Source: Capnocytophaga sp. oral taxon 863 str. F0517 (GTDB lineage: Bacteria > Bacteroidota > Bacteroidia > Flavobacteriales > Flavobacteriaceae). Taken from it: 64,000 nucleotides of DNA. A model generated the notes under the pieces. It was not told the origin of the DNA. It saw nothing but the letters and a program-made list of their open reading frames with translations, and ran no database searches. The DNA is taken from NCBI RefSeq assembly GCF_000466425.1, contig NZ_KE992174.1, positions 47,779-111,778 on the forward strand, read 5' to 3'. The translations under genes were made by a program, and so were the position numbers. Below, piece after piece: positions 9,144 through 18,112 of the stretch. Each line of letters starts with the position of its first letter. Position 1 is the first letter of the stretch.

Positions 9144-9151
9144 CAAATTTA
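9144..9151 (-). promoter_or_regulatory. Possible -7 element of the helicase-methylase operon
   Basis: On the minus strand this reads TAAATTTG, matching TAnnTTTG, 30 bp upstream of the helicase ATG. No clear TTG lies at -33; that region is occupied by the 9167-9183 palindrome. Confidence 0.35.
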
Positions 9152-9166
9152 AATTTATGGTTAATA

Positions 9167-9183
9167 GAGTAAGTAACTTACTC
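9167..9183. promoter_or_regulatory. Palindrome, candidate operator of the restriction operon
   Basis: GAGTAAGTAACTTACTC is a perfect 17-bp palindrome around a central A, located where the -33 region of the helicase promoter should be. A regulator-binding role is only inferred. Confidence 0.35.
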
Positions 9184-9202
9184 TAAATTGCTTTCTTTTT
9201 AA

Positions 9203-9222
9203 GGGCTAATTCCAATTAGCCC
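9203..9222. repeat. Short palindrome (GGGCTAAT type)
   Basis: 9-bp arms (GGGCTAATT / AATTAGCCC) around two bases. A similar GGGCTAAT..AATTAGC word occurs at 43202-43220, so it may belong to a dispersed intergenic repeat family. Confidence 0.4.
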
Positions 9223-9451
9223 CTACACCTACTCATGCTATTTTTTACAAACTATTTCTGATCGGCTATACGAAAAGTTATAGAGAAAAAATCCATAAAT
9301 AAGTAGTGGATATGAGGGTATATGTTCATTAAAGACAAAACTTTTTGAATATTGTCTAAAATAATCCCCCTTTTAAATTAGGTTGCAAAGATACTACATT
9401 TCCCTCTAAAAATCAAGGGAAAAACCCTTTTTGGGGTAAGAATTACGCAAT

Positions 9452-9482
9452 AAAAAAGGCTGCCGTTTGGGCAACCTTTTTT
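9452..9482. terminator. Terminator downstream of the TonB receptor
   Basis: A 13-bp stem with one mismatch (9452-9464 with 9470-9482) has an A-run on the left and a T-run on the right, so it can work in both directions. On the minus strand it lies just after the receptor stop. Confidence 0.7.
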
Positions 9483-9497
9483 CTTAAAATAGGAGGA

Positions 9498-11996
9498 TTA
9501 AAACTTATAGGAAACGGTCACATTTATGTTCCGAGGAGCACCAGGGAAGGAGCGTAGCTTATCGTAGCCGCCTACCCAGTGGGTTTTGTTTAGAATATTG
9601 TTCAGGTTGGCCTGAAGCTGTATTTGGTTGATTTTGTAGTAGAGTACCGCATTCACCAGTCCATAACCAGGATATACGGTGGTATTGGCACGGCGACCTA
9701 CTTGTCCGAAGCGCTCGGTGACAAAGTTGTACCCAGCCCCGAATCCTAAGTGCTTGAAGAAGCCTTCGGTGATGATGTATTTCGTCCAGATATTCCCAGA
9801 GTGGCGAGGGGTAGAGGGGCGCTGCATATCGAAATCCTTTTCGCTATTGCTGGCGGTCTTGGTGATACGAGCATCTATGTAGGCATAGCTAGCCAAGATA
9901 TTCCAGTTGGGGGAGATTTCTCCAGCGAGGTCGAACTCGAATCCGTTGGACTCCTCCTCACCGATTTGCATTTTGTAGTCAGGCTTACCAGGCACCGCAG
10001 GGGAAGCAGGGTAGAGGGTGTTCTGTTGGATAATCTTAAAGACGGAGGCGGTAGCACTCAGGCGCTTGTTGAACCAATCCGTCTTAAGCCCAGTCTCGAA
10101 GAGCTCGCTATAGACAGGGTCGAAGGGGCCTCCATAGCGGTCAGGATTGGATTGCGTATCAGCACTCTGTGGCTCGAAGCCTTTCATCCAAGTGGAGTAG
10201 AAGTTGATGTTATCCGTAGCGGTAATGACCAAGCCTACACGAGGGATAAGGGCTTGCTGTTCTATGGTTTCCTCATTGTTTTGTTTGTAGTTGAGGTAGT
10301 CTTTGAAAAACTCCTTACGAAGCCCTAAAAGCAACTTTACCATACTGATTTCCAATTGTTCTTGTAGATAGATTCCGTGCGAGGTCTGTAGGGTAGGTTT
10401 GGTATTTCCTGAGGTAAAGATATATTTGTTGGTTTCTTTCATCACATTACCACCAGTAGGGTTGTTTAGGTCAAATACGGCCACATTGGTCAAAGGTTTG
10501 TTATTGGAATCCAGTACATAAGTATTGAGTTTGGTAGGGTCAAAGGTTGTGGTAGTCTTTCCATTTCTAAGCAAATAGCCTCCTGCGGTAAGTTGGGAAG
10601 CTCCAGGGAGTTGTTCTACTTGGAAGTAGTCATACCCTACCAAAAGGGTATGTTTTACAATACCTGTGTTAAAATTATAATTGAAGTAGTTATTAAAGCT
10701 ATTGTTTCGGAAAGTACGTTGTCTCAGTAGTGCTTGCATGAGGATTTTGCTTTGGTCACCTGTGTTGGCTTTGTTTCCTTGTTGCATATAGTAGCTATTA
10801 GCTTGGTTATGCTCCCTGAGGTCTTCGCTGTAGGAGGAGTTCAGGTAAGTACTATTGAAGGAAAGCGCATCGGTAATCTTGTGAGTAAGCCCTAAGGTGA
10901 TATTCATTTGAGTTTCCTTCAAAAAGTCATTGGTGGCACTAAGGGAACGGGTGATAGGCACAGAGGAGAGGTCGCCATCGCCGAAGATCGTTTGTCCACG
11001 GTCTACCTTGCCGTCCAAGCGGTAATAAGTCAAGTCCACATTGAAGCGGGTTTTCTCGTTAGGGATAAAGGAGAAAGAGGGGGCGATGGTCAGTGTATTA
11101 CGTCCTTGTAGGTCTCGGTAGCCATCGGTGGTTTCATAACCGAGGTTGAGGCGATAGAGCAGGCTTTTGCTTTCGTTCAAGGGGCCAGTGAAGTCGCCAT
11201 AGCTCTTGAGTGTACCCCAGCTACCGGTATTTACCGAAACGGTATGTTGGCGCTCCAAGAGGGGTTTTTTGGTCACACGGTTGATGAGTCCTCCTGGGGA
11301 GGCGTTGCCAAAGAGGGCGGCGGCGGGGCCTTTGATGACCTCTACACGCTCTATATTGGCCAAGGAAGAGGCTGACCAAAGGCTGGTTTGGGCGCGCATC
11401 CCATTGAGCAGGTTCCCTGAATTGCGATTCCCAGTGGTGCGGAAGCCGCGAATACTGAAGTCGTTATAGGTGGTGTATTGGCTTACCCCACTGACGTTCT
11501 TTACCACATCGTTCACCGTGGAGGCACCTTGGTCGAGGATGACCTCTTTGGTTACATAGTTGATGGTTTGGGGAATGTCGCGAATCGCAGTGGCCGTCTT
11601 GGTACCAGAGAAGGAAGTGGTGTTCTTATAGGAACTTTCTCGGCGACCTATGATCTCTACCTCTTGGAGCTGTTGGGCTTCCTCTTGGAGGGCAACGTCC
11701 AAGTGGGTATGGGTACCCGATGGGTTAGGGGTGACCTCAAAGGTTTGCTTGAGGGTTTGGTAGCCTAAGTAGCTGAATACAAAGGTCTGTTGCCCTATAG
11801 GAACATGGCGCACCTCATAGAAGCCTTTTTCGTTGGTGGAGGCTCCCTTAGCAGTGCCGTCTAAGAGGACACTTACCCCTAAGAGAGGTTGGCCTTGGCT
11901 GTCGGTAACACGCCCTCGTACCGAGATGGTCTCTTGGGCGAACAGGCAGGGAATACTACAGAAGAGTAATCCCCAAAATAATAGATATTTACACAT
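9498..11996 (-). CDS. TonB-dependent siderophore receptor
   Basis: 832 residues. A signal peptide (about 1-21, ending CLFAQ) is followed by a carboxypeptidase-like regulatory domain (~24-110, GRVTDSQGQPLLGVSVLL), a plug domain (~130-240, with RDIPQTINYVT, FSIRGF, IERVEVIKGPAAALFG and GGLINRVTKKP) and a 22-strand-type barrel ending NINVTVSYKF. The plug resembles ferric siderophore receptors of the FhuA/FoxA/FpvA group, which import iron-siderophore complexes using TonB-ExbBD energy. The substrate cannot be read from sequence. It is a single gene with its own terminator; no clear Fur box was found. Its GC is higher than that of the restriction locus beside it. Confidence 0.9.
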   Translation of the reverse strand: MCKYLLFWGLLFCSIPCLFAQETISVRGRVTDSQGQPLLGVSVLLDGTAKGASTNEKGFYEVRHVPIGQQTFVFSYLGYQTLKQTFEVTPNPSGTHTHLDVALQEEAQQLQEVEIIGRRESSYKNTTSFSGTKTATAIRDIPQTINYVTKEVILDQGASTVNDVVKNVSGVSQYTTYNDFSIRGFRTTGNRNSGNLLNGMRAQTSLWSASSLANIERVEVIKGPAAALFGNASPGGLINRVTKKPLLERQHTVSVNTGSWGTLKSYGDFTGPLNESKSLLYRLNLGYETTDGYRDLQGRNTLTIAPSFSFIPNEKTRFNVDLTYYRLDGKVDRGQTIFGDGDLSSVPITRSLSATNDFLKETQMNITLGLTHKITDALSFNSTYLNSSYSEDLREHNQANSYYMQQGNKANTGDQSKILMQALLRQRTFRNNSFNNYFNYNFNTGIVKHTLLVGYDYFQVEQLPGASQLTAGGYLLRNGKTTTTFDPTKLNTYVLDSNNKPLTNVAVFDLNNPTGGNVMKETNKYIFTSGNTKPTLQTSHGIYLQEQLEISMVKLLLGLRKEFFKDYLNYKQNNEETIEQQALIPRVGLVITATDNINFYSTWMKGFEPQSADTQSNPDRYGGPFDPVYSELFETGLKTDWFNKRLSATASVFKIIQQNTLYPASPAVPGKPDYKMQIGEEESNGFEFDLAGEISPNWNILASYAYIDARITKTASNSEKDFDMQRPSTPRHSGNIWTKYIITEGFFKHLGFGAGYNFVTERFGQVGRRANTTVYPGYGLVNAVLYYKINQIQLQANLNNILNKTHWVGGYDKLRSFPGAPRNINVTVSYKF

Positions 11997-12044
11997 ATAA
12001 GCGATAGTTATTTAAACTAATTCAAAATAATATTTTTTGGGCTG

Positions 12045-12052
12045 CAAAAATA
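12045..12052 (-). promoter_or_regulatory. -7 element of the TonB receptor gene
   Basis: The minus strand reads TATTTTTG (TAnnTTTG) 49 bp upstream of the receptor ATG. No TTG at the expected -33 distance. Confidence 0.4.
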
Positions 12053-12251
12053 ATACATTTCCGGAAATTAAAAGTTACGAGAAAGTTAATTTTTCAGCTT
12101 CTGTAGATCTTGAAAAACCTAAGTAAGCTAACCGTCATGATTTACTTACTCTTTACAGAAATAGGGTATGTATTTTTTAATAATAGCTAATTGGTTTTGT
12201 GAATAATGAGTTAATTAACAATTAACAATTAACAATTGACAATTAATTTCG

Positions 12252-12259
12252 TACTTTTG
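12252..12259 (+). promoter_or_regulatory. -7 element of map
   Basis: TACTTTTG followed by C. Transcription would start near 12265, downstream of the ATG at 12261, which favours the ATG at 12282 as the real start. It is preceded by an ATTAACA repeat tract (12211-12245). Confidence 0.5.
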
Positions 12260-12281
12260 CATGTTTGTAAATAAGCATTCG

Positions 12282-13088
12282 ATGATCAAGGTAAAAACAA
12301 GAGAACAGATAGAGATTATGTACGAGAGTGCACAGGTGGTCTCTCGCACCTTAGGTATGTTGGCCAGCGAGATCAAACCTGGGGTAACTACCTTATACTT
12401 AGATAAATTGGCCGAGGACTACATTCGCTCTCAGGGGGCTAAGCCGGGTTTCTTGGGGCTGTATGATTTCCCTAATACACTCTGTGTGAGTCCTAACGCT
12501 CAGGTGGTGCATGGCATCCCCAATAACAAGCCTTTGCGTGAGGGGGATATCATCTCTATAGACTGTGGGGCGCTCAAGAATGGTTACTATGGCGACCATG
12601 CTTATACCTTTGCAGTGGGGGAGGTAAGCCCCGAGGTGGCACAGCTGCTGAAGGTGACCAAGGAATCGCTCTATATGGGTATTCGCCAGTTCAAGCTCGG
12701 CAATAGGGTAGAGGATGTAGGCTATGCCATACAGACTTACTGCGAGCAACATGGCTATGGCGTAGTACGCGAGTTGGTAGGCCATGGGGTGGGTACCAAA
12801 ATGCACGAAGACCCCGAGATGCCCAATTATGGCAAGCGAGGTAAGGGTAAAAAATTTGTAGAAGGTATGGTGGTGGCCATAGAACCGATGATTAATATGG
12901 GCACTAAGAATATCAACCAGCTAAGCGATGGCTGGACAATCCTTACCCGTGATGGCAAGCCTTCTGCACATTTTGAGCATGATGTAGCCCTTGTAGATGG
13001 TAAGCCTAAGTTGCTCTCTACCTTTAAGTATATCTATGAGGCCTTGGGGATCGAAAGCCACGAGGAGGACGAATTTTTGTATAAATAA
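12282..13088 (+). CDS. map: Methionine aminopeptidase, type I
   Basis: 268 residues from MIKVKTREQIEIMYESAQ. It removes the initiator methionine from new proteins in the cytoplasm using two metal ions. Visible landmarks are HGIPN, the metal ligands in DCG and YGDHAYTF, RELVGHGVG, and EPMI. The metal-binding Glu sits in HFEHDVALVDG, near residue 235. The upstream ATG at 12261 is in frame but lies before the predicted transcription start. The stop overlaps the ATG of the next gene (TAATG), so a downstream methyltransferase is coupled to it. Confidence 0.93.
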   Translation: MIKVKTREQIEIMYESAQVVSRTLGMLASEIKPGVTTLYLDKLAEDYIRSQGAKPGFLGLYDFPNTLCVSPNAQVVHGIPNNKPLREGDIISIDCGALKNGYYGDHAYTFAVGEVSPEVAQLLKVTKESLYMGIRQFKLGNRVEDVGYAIQTYCEQHGYGVVRELVGHGVGTKMHEDPEMPNYGKRGKGKKFVEGMVVAIEPMINMGTKNINQLSDGWTILTRDGKPSAHFEHDVALVDGKPKLLSTFKYIYEALGIESHEEDEFLYK

Positions 13089-13852
13089 TGCAGCTGATTA
13101 AGACAATACTCAATACCCTTCCGCGCCCTTGGCTTATCCGTGCCAGCTATTGGGTACGCCCGCTTTTAGCGTTTTATTACAAGGGGACTCGCTATACGGA
13201 TCCTATCGATGGGCGTAGCTTCCGTACTTTTCTCCCTTATGGCTATGGGAAGGTACGCGAGGGGGTGCTCTCGCCTTCTACGCTTTCGCTGGAGCGGCAT
13301 AGGCTATTGTGGTTGTATCTCAAGCGAAAGACAGATTTCTTTTCTGCCCCGCTTAAGGTGTTGCATATAGCTCCAGAACAGGCGTTTTATAAGCGTTTTA
13401 GGCAGCAGGCCAATTTGGAATATATCACCTCTGATCTTTATTCGCCCTTAGCCGATGTCAAGGCGGATATCTGCGCCTTGCCTTTTGAGGACGAACAGTT
13501 CGATGTGATTCTCTGCAATCATGTCTTGGAGCATATCCCCGATGATACCCAAGCGATGAGGGAGCTCTATCGTGTACTCAAGAGAGGTGGCTGGGGGATC
13601 TTCCAAGTGCCGCAGGAGTTAGACCGTGCCGAGACCTTTGCCGATGATTCCATTACCGACCCTAAGGAACGGGCACGTATTTTTGGACAATATGACCATG
13701 TACGGATCTATGGTCGAGACTACTTTGATAAGCTGCGAAGTATAGGCTTTTCGGTGCTGCCTTTGCCCTGTGAAGCGGTGGCTACCGCTGAAGAAATAGA
13801 AAAATACCGATTGGTGAAAAACGAAATACTCCCTATCTGCTCCAAGCAGTAG
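13088..13852 (+). CDS. Class I SAM-dependent methyltransferase
   Basis: 254 residues. A Rossmann-type methyltransferase core starts near residue 90 with VLHIAPEQAF (a degenerate motif I lacking the usual GxGxG), then ITSDLYSPLADVKADI, and the motif IV/post region FDVILCNHVLEHIPDD followed by LKRGGWGIFQVP. The substrate is unknown. It overlaps the map stop by one base, so it is probably translated from the same mRNA. Similar genes are common in Flavobacteriia; the link to map is positional only. Confidence 0.75.
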   Translation: MQLIKTILNTLPRPWLIRASYWVRPLLAFYYKGTRYTDPIDGRSFRTFLPYGYGKVREGVLSPSTLSLERHRLLWLYLKRKTDFFSAPLKVLHIAPEQAFYKRFRQQANLEYITSDLYSPLADVKADICALPFEDEQFDVILCNHVLEHIPDDTQAMRELYRVLKRGGWGIFQVPQELDRAETFADDSITDPKERARIFGQYDHVRIYGRDYFDKLRSIGFSVLPLPCEAVATAEEIEKYRLVKNEILPICSKQ

Positions 13853-13860
13853 GGAGTATT
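13826..13860. terminator. Terminator between the methyltransferase and transporter genes
   Basis: A strong hairpin with a near-perfect 15-bp stem (ATACTCCCTA.CTGCT with AGCAGTAGGGAGTAT) includes the methyltransferase stop codon. It may also serve the convergent transporter gene ending at 13886. Confidence 0.65.
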
Positions 13861-13885
13861 TCCTTATGAAACATATTCTAGGATT

Positions 13886-15562
13886 CTATGCAAAAAAGAC
13901 AATGAGTAGCTGGGCAACCATGATACGCAGAAAGGTGGTAAGCGGATATACACTGGCATAGGTAAGAGCTGGTACATCGGAGCCCGTCATGTCGTTAGCA
14001 AAAGCCAAAGCAGGAGGGTCGGTGGAGGCACCTGAGAGTAGCCCACAAGCCTCCAAGTAGTTGAGCTTACCTCTCCAGCGGGAGAGCCAAGCGGTAACCA
14101 CCAGCGGTACTAAGGTGATAATAGCTCCCAGTCCCATCCATAAGAGTCCATCGCCTTCGGTGAGGGTACGGATAAAGTTCTTCCCAGCATCCAAGCCTAC
14201 ACTGGCCAAGAACAGGACAATCCCTATCTCTCGTATCATCAGGTTGGCACTTTGGGATACGTAGTGCGTAACAGAAAGGCGTCCGCCATAGCGGCTGATA
14301 AGGATGGCTACAATCAGCGGCCCGCCTGCCAACCCTAATTTGACAGGTACGGGTACTCCTGGGATATGGAAAGGAATACTACCTACCAAAACCCCTAAAG
14401 TGATGCCTAAGAAGAGTTCCGCTATATGAGGAGTGCTTAGGCGTTTTTTGGAGTTTCCGAATTCTTTGGTGGCTATCTTTAGTTGCTCTTCACTGCCCAC
14501 TACAGTAATGGTGTCACCAAATTGTAGTTTGGTATCAGGGGAGGCAACAAACTCCATCCCTGCCCTATAGACACGTGTTACAGTAACTCCAAAACGCTCA
14601 TAGATATTCATCTCCGACAGCTTCTTGCTATAAGCCTCTTTTTGAGTAACATTGATACGACGAGAGATGAGTTTTTTATCTTTAGTATCTTCAGGGAAGT
14701 ATTCTTCGGTTTTAGCAGATGCTCCGATGAGGTTATTTAGTTTCTCACTATATTGCTTATCTACTACAAAGAGGATAATATCGCCTTTGGCTAAGGTGAT
14801 TTGGTCATTGGCCAGTATAACCTCTCCGTCTTTGAAAATACGAGAACAGATAAAATTGAAATCTAAGGTTTGGTGAATGGCACTGAGTTTTTTGCCAAAT
14901 AGTGCTGGATTTTCTAATTCAAAGGCTACTCGTACAATGGTGGAATGCTCTCCACGATGGCGGAAACTGTGTAGTCGCTTCTCGGCTTCTACATTGATCT
15001 TTAGCAGCGCCTTCATACCGAGCATCACAAGGATAATACCCAAGACCCCAAAGGGATAGGCCACCGCATAACCAGTGGAAAGTACTGAATCAGTAGCCGT
15101 GGGGGATAGGTCGCTTAGGGTAGCTTGTGCCGCTCCTAATCCAGGAGTATTGGTCACCGCTCCGGACATGATCCCTACCATCGTAGGCATGTTAATCCCT
15201 GTGAGATAGTGGATCGCAATTACCGTGAGCATACATAGCCCAACGGCTAAAACAGCCAAGGCGTTGAACTTAATCCCCTCGCGCTGGAAGGAGGCAAAAA
15301 AACCGGGGCCTACTTGTAGTCCTATGGTATAGACAAATAGGATTAGCCCGAATTCTTTTACAAAGTGTTGTACTTCACCATTGATAGTAAAGCCAAAATG
15401 AGAAGCCGCAATGCCTGTGAAAAGTACACAAGCGATACCAAAGGATATCCCCCCGATGCGCACCTTCCCAAGAGCTACCCCTGCAGCAATTACTATGCTG
15501 TAGATAATTACCGTGTAGGCAACACTTTCATGATTGGTCATTAAGTTATAAAACCAGTCCAT
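13886..15562 (-). CDS. AspT/YidE/YbjL-type transporter with two TrkA-C domains
   Basis: 558 residues. About five hydrophobic segments (1-190), two soluble RCK-C/TrkA-C-like domains (~205-285 and ~290-375, each with an xGDxI motif such as LAKGDIILFVV and LQFGDTITVVG), then about five more membrane segments make the duplicated layout of the AspT-YidE-YbjL family. Known members (AspT) exchange aspartate for alanine; others are uncharacterised. Repeated glycine-rich stretches (GAVTNTPGLGAAQ in the first half, SGASTDPPALAFA in the second) mark the two homologous membrane halves. It is monocistronic, with a repetitive spacer upstream. The substrate is not predictable. Confidence 0.85.
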   Translation of the reverse strand: MDWFYNLMTNHESVAYTVIIYSIVIAAGVALGKVRIGGISFGIACVLFTGIAASHFGFTINGEVQHFVKEFGLILFVYTIGLQVGPGFFASFQREGIKFNALAVLAVGLCMLTVIAIHYLTGINMPTMVGIMSGAVTNTPGLGAAQATLSDLSPTATDSVLSTGYAVAYPFGVLGIILVMLGMKALLKINVEAEKRLHSFRHRGEHSTIVRVAFELENPALFGKKLSAIHQTLDFNFICSRIFKDGEVILANDQITLAKGDIILFVVDKQYSEKLNNLIGASAKTEEYFPEDTKDKKLISRRINVTQKEAYSKKLSEMNIYERFGVTVTRVYRAGMEFVASPDTKLQFGDTITVVGSEEQLKIATKEFGNSKKRLSTPHIAELFLGITLGVLVGSIPFHIPGVPVPVKLGLAGGPLIVAILISRYGGRLSVTHYVSQSANLMIREIGIVLFLASVGLDAGKNFIRTLTEGDGLLWMGLGAIITLVPLVVTAWLSRWRGKLNYLEACGLLSGASTDPPALAFANDMTGSDVPALTYASVYPLTTFLRIMVAQLLIVFFA

Positions 15563-15566
15563 AAAA

Positions 15567-15648
15567 AATAGTCATTAGTTATTAGTTATTAGTTTTGAGT
15601 TTTGAGTTCTCAGTTAATTAACCATTAATCATTAACCATTAATCATTA
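15567..15648. repeat. Low-complexity intergenic repeat tract
   Basis: Degenerate tandem words (TTAGTTATTAG, TTTTGAGTTTTGAGTT, TTAACCATTAATCA) fill the spacer between pdxA and the transporter gene. The same words recur at 12211, 18062, 27052, 38126 and 43166. Confidence 0.6.
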
Positions 15649-15651
15649 TGA

Positions 15652-16719
15652 TCAGTCTCCTTTCTCCTTGGATAAGAATCCTTTGTCTAAGCTATTGACG
15701 TTTAGTGCATTGGCGATCAGCTCCTCATTTTCAGTACGTCGTCTGTAGATATCAATAGCAGTATAGACGGCCTGGCGGAAGGAACTCTCATCGGCAATTC
15801 CCTTGTCGGCAATTCCATAGGCGGTGCCATGGTCGGGGGAGGTACGTACCTTGGAAAGTCCTGCGGTGAAGTTGACCCCCTTACCGAAGGACATCATCTT
15901 GAAGGGGATGAGGCCTTGGTCATGGTAAGGGGCTATGACCCCATCAAAATGCTTATAGTCGGATACAAAGAAGCTATCAGCGCTATAAGTACCGAAGACT
16001 AAGATACCTTCCTTATAGAGCTTCTGTATCACAGGGTGGAGGATCTTCTCCTCTTCATGGCCGATAACGCCTTGATCTCCACAGTGAGGATTGATACCCA
16101 AAACGGCTATCTTAGGGCGAATAATGCCAAAGTCCATACGCAAGGAGGCTTCCATCAGGCGAATTTTCTTCTCTACCAAGGCAGGAGTGATATTTTTCAC
16201 CACATCCTTCAGCGGTACATGGTCAGTGAGTAAGCCTACACGTAGCTCGTCCGATACCATGAACATCAGGCTATCCCCACCCAGTTCTTGGGCTAAATAG
16301 TCCGTATGTCCAGGAAAGTGAAATTGCTCGGATTGGATGTTTTTCTTGTTGATAGGGGCGGTTACCAGTACATCTACCTGCCCTTCCTTCAGCGCAGCCA
16401 CCGCCGCGGTGAGCGAATCCAAGGCACATTGGCCACTCTCTGGGGTAGGGGTACCCAGATCAATAGGAGGAAGCTCCCGCCATATGTTCATCACATTGAG
16501 CTTGTGATCAATAATTGAGTTCAGGTGTACAATCCCATTGTAGGTGAACTCTATCCCAAATTGTTTCTTCCCAAAAGCGATTACCTTGTTCGAGGCAAAG
16601 AGTACCGGCGTACAGAAGTCCAACATGCGTTCATCGGCAAAGGTCTTCATAACCACTTCCAAACCTACTCCATTGAGATCCCCTACGGAAACTCCTATAC
16701 GAATATTTGTTTTTTCCAT
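15652..16719 (-). CDS. pdxA: 4-hydroxythreonine-4-phosphate dehydrogenase
   Basis: 355 residues from MEKTNIRIGVSVGDLNGVG. It oxidises 4-phosphohydroxy-threonine in the DXP-dependent route to pyridoxal phosphate. Family landmarks are GDLNGVGLEV, APINKKNI, FPGHTDYLA (metal-binding His), GINPHCGDQG, APYHDQGLIPFK and SPDHGTAYGIA. Usual length is 330-350, so this fits. The ATG at 16719 is preferred to 16740 because the family begins close to the IRIGVSVGD strand. It is divergent from riboflavin synthase, with an intergenic stretch of only ~75 bp. Confidence 0.93.
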   Translation of the reverse strand: MEKTNIRIGVSVGDLNGVGLEVVMKTFADERMLDFCTPVLFASNKVIAFGKKQFGIEFTYNGIVHLNSIIDHKLNVMNIWRELPPIDLGTPTPESGQCALDSLTAAVAALKEGQVDVLVTAPINKKNIQSEQFHFPGHTDYLAQELGGDSLMFMVSDELRVGLLTDHVPLKDVVKNITPALVEKKIRLMEASLRMDFGIIRPKIAVLGINPHCGDQGVIGHEEEKILHPVIQKLYKEGILVFGTYSADSFFVSDYKHFDGVIAPYHDQGLIPFKMMSFGKGVNFTAGLSKVRTSPDHGTAYGIADKGIADESSFRQAVYTAIDIYRRRTENEELIANALNVNSLDKGFLSKEKGD

Positions 16720-16768
16720 CTTTTTTTTGTTAATTTGCATCGCCTTTCAGCCCATGCGATTTGAGGTG

Positions 16769-16776
16769 CAAAAATA
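16769..16776 (-). promoter_or_regulatory. -7 element of pdxA
   Basis: The minus strand reads TATTTTTG followed by CA, 50 bp upstream of the chosen ATG. Confidence 0.45.
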
Positions 16777-16792
16777 CGTAATTTTATTGAAA

Positions 16793-17392
16793 ATGTTTAC
16801 AGGAATTGTTGAAAAAATTGGTAGCGTAGCTAAAATAATTTCCCAAGGAAAGAACCGCCACTTTTTTATAGAAAGCGAATTAGCCCCTGAGCTTAAGATT
16901 GACCAGAGTGTCGCTCACAATGGGGTATGCCTTACCGTAGTAGGAATTCAGGGCAATATATACGAGGTGGTAGCCATAGATGAAACGCTCCAAAAGACCT
17001 CCTTAAGCGATTGGCAGCAAGGGGATGCAGTCAATCTGGAACGTGCCATGAAGCTCGGTGATCGCTTGGATGGGCATATCGTACAGGGACATGTGGATCA
17101 GGTAGGTATCTGTTATGCGATAGAGGATGCTCAGGGAAGCCGTGTCTTTACCTTTCACTACGACCCTTCCTTGGGCAATATGACCATAGAAAAAGGCTCT
17201 ATTACGGTCAATGGGGTGAGCCTCACAGTGGTAAATTCACAAAAGGGCGCCTTCTCCGTGGCGGTGATTCCTTATACTTACGAGCATACCTCTTTCCATA
17301 CTCTTAGGGTAGGGGACAAGGTGAATTTGGAATTTGACGTCATAGGTAAGTATGTCTTGGCCAAGGTGGGGGCTTTAGAACTCAAAATCTAA
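16793..17392 (+). CDS. ribE: Riboflavin synthase, alpha subunit
   Basis: 199 residues from MFTGIVEKIGSV, the standard N-terminus of the family. It dismutates two 6,7-dimethyl-8-ribityllumazines to riboflavin. Two homologous lumazine-binding barrels are visible: the first with SVAHNGVCLTVV and the second with SITVNGVSLTVV; GHIVQGHVDQVG lies between them. The frame is open upstream into the pdxA region but MFTGIVE fixes the start. It is followed 5 bp later by a secreted-protein gene, probably on the same mRNA. Confidence 0.95.
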   Translation: MFTGIVEKIGSVAKIISQGKNRHFFIESELAPELKIDQSVAHNGVCLTVVGIQGNIYEVVAIDETLQKTSLSDWQQGDAVNLERAMKLGDRLDGHIVQGHVDQVGICYAIEDAQGSRVFTFHYDPSLGNMTIEKGSITVNGVSLTVVNSQKGAFSVAVIPYTYEHTSFHTLRVGDKVNLEFDVIGKYVLAKVGALELKI

Positions 17393-17397
17393 CGCTT

Positions 17398-18066
17398 ATG
17401 AAAAAAATAGGAATCCATTTGTTCTTCCTGCTCTTCTCCGGGACTGTGTTAGCACAAGATGGCTTTTTCACGGGCTTGGGGGTAGGAGCGGCTTTCCCTT
17501 TGGGGGAGAATCAAGTGGCAGGAACCATGCTAAACCCTATATCTCTGAGCTTCCAGCTGGGAGGGGATGGGATCTTTTTAGGGCTTACCGCAGGCTTCCT
17601 TATAGCAACCAATAGCCAATATCCGGTTCATTATCGGCGAGATACAGGCGAGCTTCTCTATAGCTATGACTATGCCAAAAGGGAGTTTGTCTCCGAGCCA
17701 CTTTACGAACACTTCACCTCCGAGCACAATAGCCTCACTGGGGCCTTTGGCTTCTTGGAGTGCACCTATCCTTTTTGGGACAAGGAGCAGTATCACCTCG
17801 GCGCCTTGGCTTCTATAGGCGCTTGTGGGGTGAGTTTTACGCCCCGAAAAAAACCGTTGAGGGATAGAGATGACTTGGATAAAAATGAGAAAACGCGTAT
17901 GGTTTTCGCCATAGGAGTGCAGAATACCTTTGAACTGGAACAGAATATCCTACAGCTAAGCCTACAGTATTTCCTACAGAACCCGACCCTTTCGGGAGTA
18001 ACCCCCTCCCTCAAAGGGAATTACCTCCTCTTGCGAATGACTTTCTCAGGAGGTTGGTTCCACTAA
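17398..18066 (+). CDS. Secreted, probably outer-membrane beta-barrel protein
   Basis: 222 residues. The signal peptide MKKIGIHLFFLLFSGTVLAQ is followed by glycine- and aromatic-rich amphipathic strands (GVGAAFPLG, ISLSFQLGGDGIFLGLTAGF, YHLGALASIGACGVSF) and an end FSGGWFH, as in small Bacteroidota outer-membrane barrels. Two cysteines (near residues 122 and 143) could form a disulfide. I do not recognise a family. It begins 5 bp after ribE, so they are probably cotranscribed, but no functional link to riboflavin is evident. Confidence 0.65.
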   Translation: MKKIGIHLFFLLFSGTVLAQDGFFTGLGVGAAFPLGENQVAGTMLNPISLSFQLGGDGIFLGLTAGFLIATNSQYPVHYRRDTGELLYSYDYAKREFVSEPLYEHFTSEHNSLTGAFGFLECTYPFWDKEQYHLGALASIGACGVSFTPRKKPLRDRDDLDKNEKTRMVFAIGVQNTFELEQNILQLSLQYFLQNPTLSGVTPSLKGNYLLLRMTFSGGWFH

Positions 18067-18112
18067 CCACTAATCACTAACCACTAACGACTAATCACTA
18101 ACAACTAAAAAA
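18062..18112. repeat. CACTAAC-type tandem spacer
   Basis: Six or so degenerate 7-8 bp units (CACTAATCACTAACCACTAAC...) run up to the start of the next gene. Confidence 0.6.

Larger units (their letters stand above)
9115..9497. other. Gene-free stretch between the helicase and TonB receptor genes
   Basis: No credible gene. It holds a possible -7 element for the helicase (9144-9151), two palindromes (9167-9183, 9203-9222) and a terminator (9452-9482). The rest is AT-rich. Confidence 0.6.

Noticed and set aside
9750-10328. 192-codon frame antisense to the TonB receptor
   Set aside because: The opposite strand encodes a well-conserved receptor; this is a shadow frame.
16544-16792. N-terminal extension of riboflavin synthase
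   Set aside because: It lies within the divergent pdxA gene and its promoter; the family starts at MFTGIVE.
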